DNA of 64,000 bases from Pseudonocardia terrae (lineage in GTDB: Bacteria > Actinomycetota > Actinomycetes > Mycobacteriales > Pseudonocardiaceae), in NCBI RefSeq assembly GCF_021343995.1, contig NZ_JAJTTE010000017.1, positions 62,001 to 126,000 of the forward strand, given 5' to 3'. The position numbers were made by a program, and so were the translations under genes. The notes under the pieces were generated by a model. That model was given only the letters and a program-made list of their open reading frames with translations. It had not been told where the DNA came from and made no database searches. How positions within the stretch are numbered: the stretch's first letter is position 1; the number at the start of each line of letters is the position of its first letter. Positions 59,528 to 64,000 of this stretch are shown piece by piece.

Positions 59528-60355
59528 GTGGCCCGAGTCCGCACCCTGGTGCGCCGGCCGGTCGACCAGCTCGAGGAGCTGGGCGAGCAGCTCGGTCTGT
59601 ACGCCCGCGCGATCGCCTGGGTCCCGCGCACGCTGCGCCGCTACCCGAAGGAGATCTTCCGGCTGCTGGCCGAGGTCAGCTTCGGCTCCGGCGCACTGAT
59701 CGTCATCCTCGGCACCGCCGGCGTCATGGCGGCGCTGTCGCTGTTCGTCGGCTCGCTGGTGGGTCTGCAGGGCTTCCGCGCCCTCGACTCCCTCGGCGTC
59801 GAGGCCCTGACCGGCTTCATCACCGCGTACTTCACCACGCGCGACATCGCCCCGCTGGTCGCCGCCTCGGCGCTCACCGCGACCCTCGGCGCCGGCTTCA
59901 CCGCCCAGCTCGGCGCCATGCGGATCTCCGAGGAGGTCGACGCCCTCGAGGTCATGGCCGTGCCGTCCGTGCCGTTCCTGGTCACCACCCGCGTGATCGC
60001 CGGGATCCTGGCGGTGATCCCGATGTACACGATCGGCCTGCTGGCGAGCTTCGGCGCGGCCCGCCTCAACGTCACGTTCCTCAACGGCCTACCGGGCGGG
60101 ACGTACGACCACTACTTCGATCTCTTCCTGCCGGTCGGGGACATCTTCGCCTCGTACCTGAAGGTGATCATCTTCGCGACGGTGGTCATCCTCATCCACT
60201 GCCACTACGGCTACCACGCCAAGGGCGGTCCGGCGGGCGTCGGCGTGGCGGTCGGCCGGGCGGTGCGGCTCTCGATCGTCAGCACGGCGATCCTCGACTT
60301 CTTCCTCACCCTCGTGCTGTTCGGCACCTCGACCTCCGTGCGGGTGGCCGGATGA
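59528..60355 (+). CDS. yrbEB: Mce permease subunit B (MlaE/YrbE family)
   Basis: The protein has 275 residues, a MlaE permease with ALTATLGAGFTAQLGAMRIS and EEVDALEVMAVPSVPFLVTT. It starts one base after the YrbEA stop (GTG 59528). Together with YrbEA it makes the permease pair of the Mce importer. Confidence 0.95.
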   Translation: MARVRTLVRRPVDQLEELGEQLGLYARAIAWVPRTLRRYPKEIFRLLAEVSFGSGALIVILGTAGVMAALSLFVGSLVGLQGFRALDSLGVEALTGFITAYFTTRDIAPLVAASALTATLGAGFTAQLGAMRISEEVDALEVMAVPSVPFLVTTRVIAGILAVIPMYTIGLLASFGAARLNVTFLNGLPGGTYDHYFDLFLPVGDIFASYLKVIIFATVVILIHCHYGYHAKGGPAGVGVAVGRAVRLSIVSTAILDFFLTLVLFGTSTSVRVAG

Positions 60356-60389
60356 GGCCCGCCGACGTGCTCCTCCCGGCGGGGGCCGC

Positions 60390-61781
60390 ATGAACACGGA
60401 CACGAAGAAGGTCACCCTCGGCATCGTCTTCGTCCTGGTGATCGCGCTGCTGATCGGGCTGGCCGTGGCCCAGTACGCCGGCGCGTTCCGCTCCGGGATC
60501 CCGGTGACGCTCAAGGTCGACCGGGTCGGCACGCAGCTGAACGAGCGCGCCGACGTCAAGATCCGCGGGCTGATCGTCGGCACCGTGGACAAGATCAGCA
60601 CGGACGGCGACGGCGCCACCATCACCATGTCGATGGACCCGAACCTGATCGACCAGATCCCGGACGACGTCACGGCGCGGCTGTTGCCCAAGACCCTCTT
60701 CGGCGAGAAGTACGTGTCCCTGGTCCCGCCGGACCGGCCCGGCGCGCTCAAGCTCGCCGCCCACGACACCATCCGCGAGGACCGCAGCGTGGCCGGGATC
60801 GAGGTCGAGCGGGTGCTCGACGACCTGCTGCCGCTGCTGCAGGCCGTGAAGCCGCAGGACCTCGCCACCACCCTTGGCGCGCTGTCGCAGGGCCTCGCCG
60901 GCCGTGGCGAGCAGCTCGGGGAGACCCTCGACCGGCTGAACACGCTGACCGCGGGGCTCAAGCCGGCGATCCCCGACCTGCAGGCGGACATCACCCAGCT
61001 CGCGGACTTCTCGGAGAACCTCTCGAACGCCGCGCCCGATCTGCTCGACGCGCTCGACGACCTCACGACCACCAGCCGCACCGTCGTCGACGAGTCGCAG
61101 AACCTGCGCGACCTGTACCGGTCGGTGACCGGGGCCTCGGACGACGTGCGGGCGTTCCTCGACGCCAACAAGGACAACCTGATCGGCCTGGCCGGGGCGA
61201 GCCGGCCCACGCTGGAGACCCTGGCGCGCTACGCGCCGGAGTTCCCCTGCTTCTTCCAGCAGGCCAGCAGGCTCGTCCCGTACCTGGACCAGGTGTTCGG
61301 CAAGGGGACGGACGAGCCCGGCGTGCACATCACGCTGGAGATCGTCGCGGGCAACGGCAAGTACGTCCCGAACCAGGACGAGCCCGAGTACAAGGACGAT
61401 CGCGGGCCGCGGTGCTACCCGCTCATCCAGCCGGGTCCGCAGTACCCGCCGGACGGCCCGTTCCGGGACGGCTCGGTGCCCCCGCCGCCGCCCGCGGGGC
61501 AGCCGATCGGCCCGCCCGGCAAGTTCGGCGTCGAGGACTACGGCACGTTCGACGGCAGCTACTCGTGGAACCTGATCCCCGGATTCGCGTGGAGCCCGAA
61601 CAGCAAGGCCGGCGCGAAGCCCGCGTCCTACGACATGGGCATCACCAACTCGCCGGGTGAGCAGCAGCAGGTCGCGGAGCTGGTCGCGGCGCGCACGGGC
61701 ACCACGCCCGCGGCCGTGCCCGGCTGGGGCAGCGTGCTGGTCGGCCCGCTCTACCGCGGGACGGAGGTGCGGATCGCATGA
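60390..61781 (+). CDS. mceA: MCE-family protein, MceA position
   Basis: The protein has 463 residues. One N-terminal membrane helix (about 8-28) is followed by the MCE domain at 37-115 (VKIRGLIVGTVDKI, LLPKTLFGEKYVSL). A long helical tube-forming region then leads to the MceA-type C-terminus (PEFPCFFQQASRLVPYL). It is exported by its helix and forms part of the hexameric tunnel. The ATG at 60390 follows GGGGG. The stop overlaps mceB. Confidence 0.95.
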   Translation: MNTDTKKVTLGIVFVLVIALLIGLAVAQYAGAFRSGIPVTLKVDRVGTQLNERADVKIRGLIVGTVDKISTDGDGATITMSMDPNLIDQIPDDVTARLLPKTLFGEKYVSLVPPDRPGALKLAAHDTIREDRSVAGIEVERVLDDLLPLLQAVKPQDLATTLGALSQGLAGRGEQLGETLDRLNTLTAGLKPAIPDLQADITQLADFSENLSNAAPDLLDALDDLTTTSRTVVDESQNLRDLYRSVTGASDDVRAFLDANKDNLIGLAGASRPTLETLARYAPEFPCFFQQASRLVPYLDQVFGKGTDEPGVHITLEIVAGNGKYVPNQDEPEYKDDRGPRCYPLIQPGPQYPPDGPFRDGSVPPPPPAGQPIGPPGKFGVEDYGTFDGSYSWNLIPGFAWSPNSKAGAKPASYDMGITNSPGEQQQVAELVAARTGTTPAAVPGWGSVLVGPLYRGTEVRIA

Positions 61782-62959
61782 GCCGCATCCCGCTCGGCCC
61801 GCTCACCAAGTTCCTGGCGTTCGCGCTGGTCACCGCGCTGGCGACGACCGTGCTCGCGCTGACCATCGCGAACAGCCAGGGCGGCGACAAGACGACCTAC
61901 TCGGCCCGGTTCACCGACGTCAACGGCCTGCTGAAGGGCGACGACGTCCGGATCGCCGGCGTGGTCGTCGGCTCCGTCGACACGATCGAGGTCGTCGACC
62001 GGCGGCAGGCCCAGGTGGAGTTCAGCGTCGACTCCTCGCTGGCCGTCCCGGCCTCGGCCACCGCGTCGATCCTCTACAAGAACCTCATCGGGCAGCGCTT
62101 CCTGTCCCTCGGGCAGGGCAGCGGGGGCGGCGGCCGGCTCGAGCCGGGCGGCACCCTGCCGGTGCAGCAGACCCGCCCGCCGCTCGACCTCACCACGCTG
62201 TTCAACGGCTTCAAGCCGCTGTTCCAGGGCCTCGACCCGGAGCAGGTCAACAAGCTGTCCCAGGAGATCGTCTCGACCCTGCAGGGCGAGGGCGGCACCG
62301 TCGACAGCCTGCTCGCCAGTACCGCCTCGCTGACCAGCACGATCGCCGATCGCGACCAGGTCATCGGGCAGGTCATCGACAACCTCAACGGCGTGCTGCA
62401 GACGGTGAACAGCCACGACCAGAACCTCAACCAGCTGATCACGTCGCTGCAGCAGCTCGTGTCCGGGCTGGCGCAGGACCGCAAGCCGATCGGCGACGCG
62501 ATCTCCTCGATCGCCGACCTCACGCAGGTCACCGGTGGCTTCGTCGAGGAGGCGCGGCCGCCGCTCCAGGCGGACATCCGCGCGCTCGGCGACCTCGCCG
62601 GCCAGCTCGACCAGGCCCGCCCGACGCTGGAGCACCTGCTGGAGTTCACCCCGTACAAGCTGAACAAGATCAGCCGCGCGGCGAGCTACGGCAGCTGGTT
62701 CCAGTTCTACCTGTGCGGGCTCTCGGGCTCGGTCGGGCTCGGCGACATCGTTCCGCGCCAGGAGCTCCAGGTGTTCCACTCCGACGCACAGCGGTGCGGC
62801 GCCGACCCCGACGGCCGGCCCGACCAGCTGGGGACGCCGAAGGGCGCCCCGCTGCCGGGCGTCGACCAGCTCGCGGGCGGCGTGCTGCCGAACGGGGCGC
62901 CGGAGAACGCGCCCTCCCTCCCGATCTTCGACACGCGCACGACCGGAGGTGACCGCTGA
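61778..62959 (+). CDS. mceB: MCE-family protein, MceB position
   Basis: The protein has 393 residues. The N-terminal helix is FLAFALVTALATTVLALTIA, and the MCE domain reads VNGLLKGDDVRIAGVVVGSV and LYKNLIGQRFLSLGQG. A helical region and a short CGLSG cysteine segment follow. The ATG overlaps the mceA stop by four bases. Confidence 0.95.
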   Translation: MSRIPLGPLTKFLAFALVTALATTVLALTIANSQGGDKTTYSARFTDVNGLLKGDDVRIAGVVVGSVDTIEVVDRRQAQVEFSVDSSLAVPASATASILYKNLIGQRFLSLGQGSGGGGRLEPGGTLPVQQTRPPLDLTTLFNGFKPLFQGLDPEQVNKLSQEIVSTLQGEGGTVDSLLASTASLTSTIADRDQVIGQVIDNLNGVLQTVNSHDQNLNQLITSLQQLVSGLAQDRKPIGDAISSIADLTQVTGGFVEEARPPLQADIRALGDLAGQLDQARPTLEHLLEFTPYKLNKISRAASYGSWFQFYLCGLSGSVGLGDIVPRQELQVFHSDAQRCGADPDGRPDQLGTPKGAPLPGVDQLAGGVLPNGAPENAPSLPIFDTRTTGGDR

Positions 62960-63930
62960 TGGCCGCCACCGGGGCGCGCCGCCCGGTCCCGCTCGCGATC
63001 GCCGGGCTGGTGCTGATCGCCGTCGTCGCGGTGGTGGCCTTCCGGGCCCCGTCGATCTTCGGCGGCTCGACCTACCACGCCGAGTTCGGCGAGGCCGCGG
63101 GCCTGCAGTCCGACGACCGGGTCACCGTGGCCGGCGTCGAGGTCGGCCGGGTGACGTCGGTGAAGCTCGCCGGCGACCACGTCGACGTCGCCTTCCGGGT
63201 GAACGACGCCTGGGTCGGCGACCGGACGTCGGCCTCGATCGAGATCGCCACCCTGCTGGGCTCGAAGTACCTGGCCCTGGACCCGCAGGGCGACCAGGCG
63301 CTCGACCCGGGCACGCCGATCCCGCGGGACCGGACCCTCTCGCCCTTCGACGTCGTCGAGGCGTTCAACGGGCTGACCGGGACCATCGATCAGCTCGACA
63401 CGAACCAGCTGGCGGACAGCCTGCGCACGCTGGCGGACACGTTCAAGGACACGCCTGGCGACGTCCGCGGCACCCTCGACGGCCTGTCCCGGCTCTCCAC
63501 CACGATCTCCAGCCGGGACCAGCAGATCCGCCAGCTCCTCGCCGGGGCGCGGAACCTGTCGTCGATCCTGGCGGACCGCCGCGGCGACTTCGACAAGCTG
63601 CTCTCCGACGGCAACCTGCTGCTCTCGGAGCTGCAGCAGCGCAAGGACGCCATCGACCGGTTGCTCTCCGGCACCCGGCTGCTGTCCCAGCAACTGTCCG
63701 GCCTCGTCGCCGACAACTCCGACCAGCTGCGGCCGACGCTCGAGACGCTCGACCGGGTCACCGAGGTGCTGCAGCGCCACCAGGACGACCTGGCGGACAC
63801 GCTGAAGAACGAGGCGGTGTTCGTGCGGCTGTTCAGCAACGCCGTCGGCAACGGCCGCTGGTTCGACAACTACATCTGCGGGCTGCTCCCGATCCCGACG
63901 ATCGGCCCGCTGAACCCCGGAGGCTGCTGA
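62959..63930 (+). CDS. mceC: MCE-family protein, MceC position
   Basis: The protein has 323 residues. The membrane helix is VPLAIAGLVLIAVVAVVAF, the MCE domain reads EAAGLQSDDRVTVAGVEVGR and ATLLGSKYLALDPQG, and the C-terminus is YICGLLP. The ATG overlaps the mceB stop by one base (TGATG). Confidence 0.95.
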   Translation: MAATGARRPVPLAIAGLVLIAVVAVVAFRAPSIFGGSTYHAEFGEAAGLQSDDRVTVAGVEVGRVTSVKLAGDHVDVAFRVNDAWVGDRTSASIEIATLLGSKYLALDPQGDQALDPGTPIPRDRTLSPFDVVEAFNGLTGTIDQLDTNQLADSLRTLADTFKDTPGDVRGTLDGLSRLSTTISSRDQQIRQLLAGARNLSSILADRRGDFDKLLSDGNLLLSELQQRKDAIDRLLSGTRLLSQQLSGLVADNSDQLRPTLETLDRVTEVLQRHQDDLADTLKNEAVFVRLFSNAVGNGRWFDNYICGLLPIPTIGPLNPGGC

Positions 63931-64000
63931 TGGTCGGCTCCTGGGCGAACGACCGCCGCGCGCTGCAGATCACGGCGCTGGTCGCGATCGTCGCCGTGCT
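63930..64000 (+). CDS. mceD: Start of next MCE gene (MceD position), cut by window edge
   Basis: From the ATG at 63930, overlapping the mceC stop, 23 codons are visible: MVGSWANDRRALQITALVAI. A basic N-terminus followed by a hydrophobic helix fits another Mce protein. The remainder lies outside the window. Confidence 0.8.
   Translation, partial: MVGSWANDRRALQITALVAIVAV

Overview
The window is very GC-rich with dense, strand-switching genes, frequent GTG starts and 1-4 bp start/stop overlaps. It carries an operonic mce cluster, F420-type and NDMA-type oxidoreductases, P450 and fatty-acid CoA ligases, alternative zinc-free ribosomal proteins and Actinobacteria-specific regulators. Together these point to a filamentous or soil actinobacterium close to Pseudonocardia or related Pseudonocardiales. 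That placement is an inference from gene content. I see no rRNA, phage, insertion sequence or CRISPR array.

Layout. 1-6.5 kb: the 3'-truncated end of an acyl-CoA synthetase, an AraC regulator, a thioesterase, small proteins, a 22-bp tandem repeat array, a YCII/ECF sigma pair (ECF42-like) and an F420-type oxidoreductase. 6.5-15 kb: a signalling island with a MEDS-STAS protein, a MEDS-HATPase anti-sigma-like protein, three small envelope proteins and an 1863-residue protein. That large protein joins a hybrid histidine kinase, receiver, PAS/GAF sensors, PP2C phosphatase, anti-sigma HATPase and STAS domain in one chain. 15-24 kb: a large LuxR-AAA regulator, a DUF899/HxlR divergent pair with clear operators, YajQ, tRNA-Tyr, a lysine-free nitrilase homologue and assorted enzymes. 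24-33 kb: patatin, enoyl-CoA hydratase, then an esterase / Baeyer-Villiger monooxygenase / PucR / serine esterase / holin-like run, followed by TenA. 33-39.5 kb: an acyl-CoA ligase and P450 that are translationally coupled, and a second LuxR-AAA regulator.

39.5-42 kb: a probable Zur regulon, with a P-loop-less CobW-type protein divergent from cysteine-free L33, L28 and S14 paralogues. 42-48 kb: a translation cluster (tRNA-Thr, tRNA-Met, zinc-type rpmG, a hadA/hadB-like dehydratase pair, aspartate aminotransferase, tRNA-Trp, secE, nusG, rplK, rplA). Its order resembles the mycobacterial rpmG-hadABC-trpT-secE-nusG-rplK-rplA locus. 48-54 kb: CoA-transferase, MocR-type regulator, SCP2 protein, a divergent response regulator / histidine kinase pair and a second 22-bp repeat array. 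54-57 kb: an alcohol dehydrogenase, an R2-like ligand-binding oxidase and an MpaB/DUF2236 oxygenase in one run. 57-64 kb: an mce lipid importer operon (ATPase, two permeases, MceA-C and the start of MceD) running off the right edge.

Many genes deal with lipid or hydrophobic substrates: CoA ligases, a P450, enoyl hydratase, BVMO with esterases, SCP2, CoA-transferase, MaoC dehydratases and Mce import. The most unusual objects are the all-in-one partner-switching protein, the two related 22-bp repeat arrays 50 kb apart, the L28 paralogue that has lost its expected stop codon, the lysine-free nitrilase, and the R2lox-MpaB pair.
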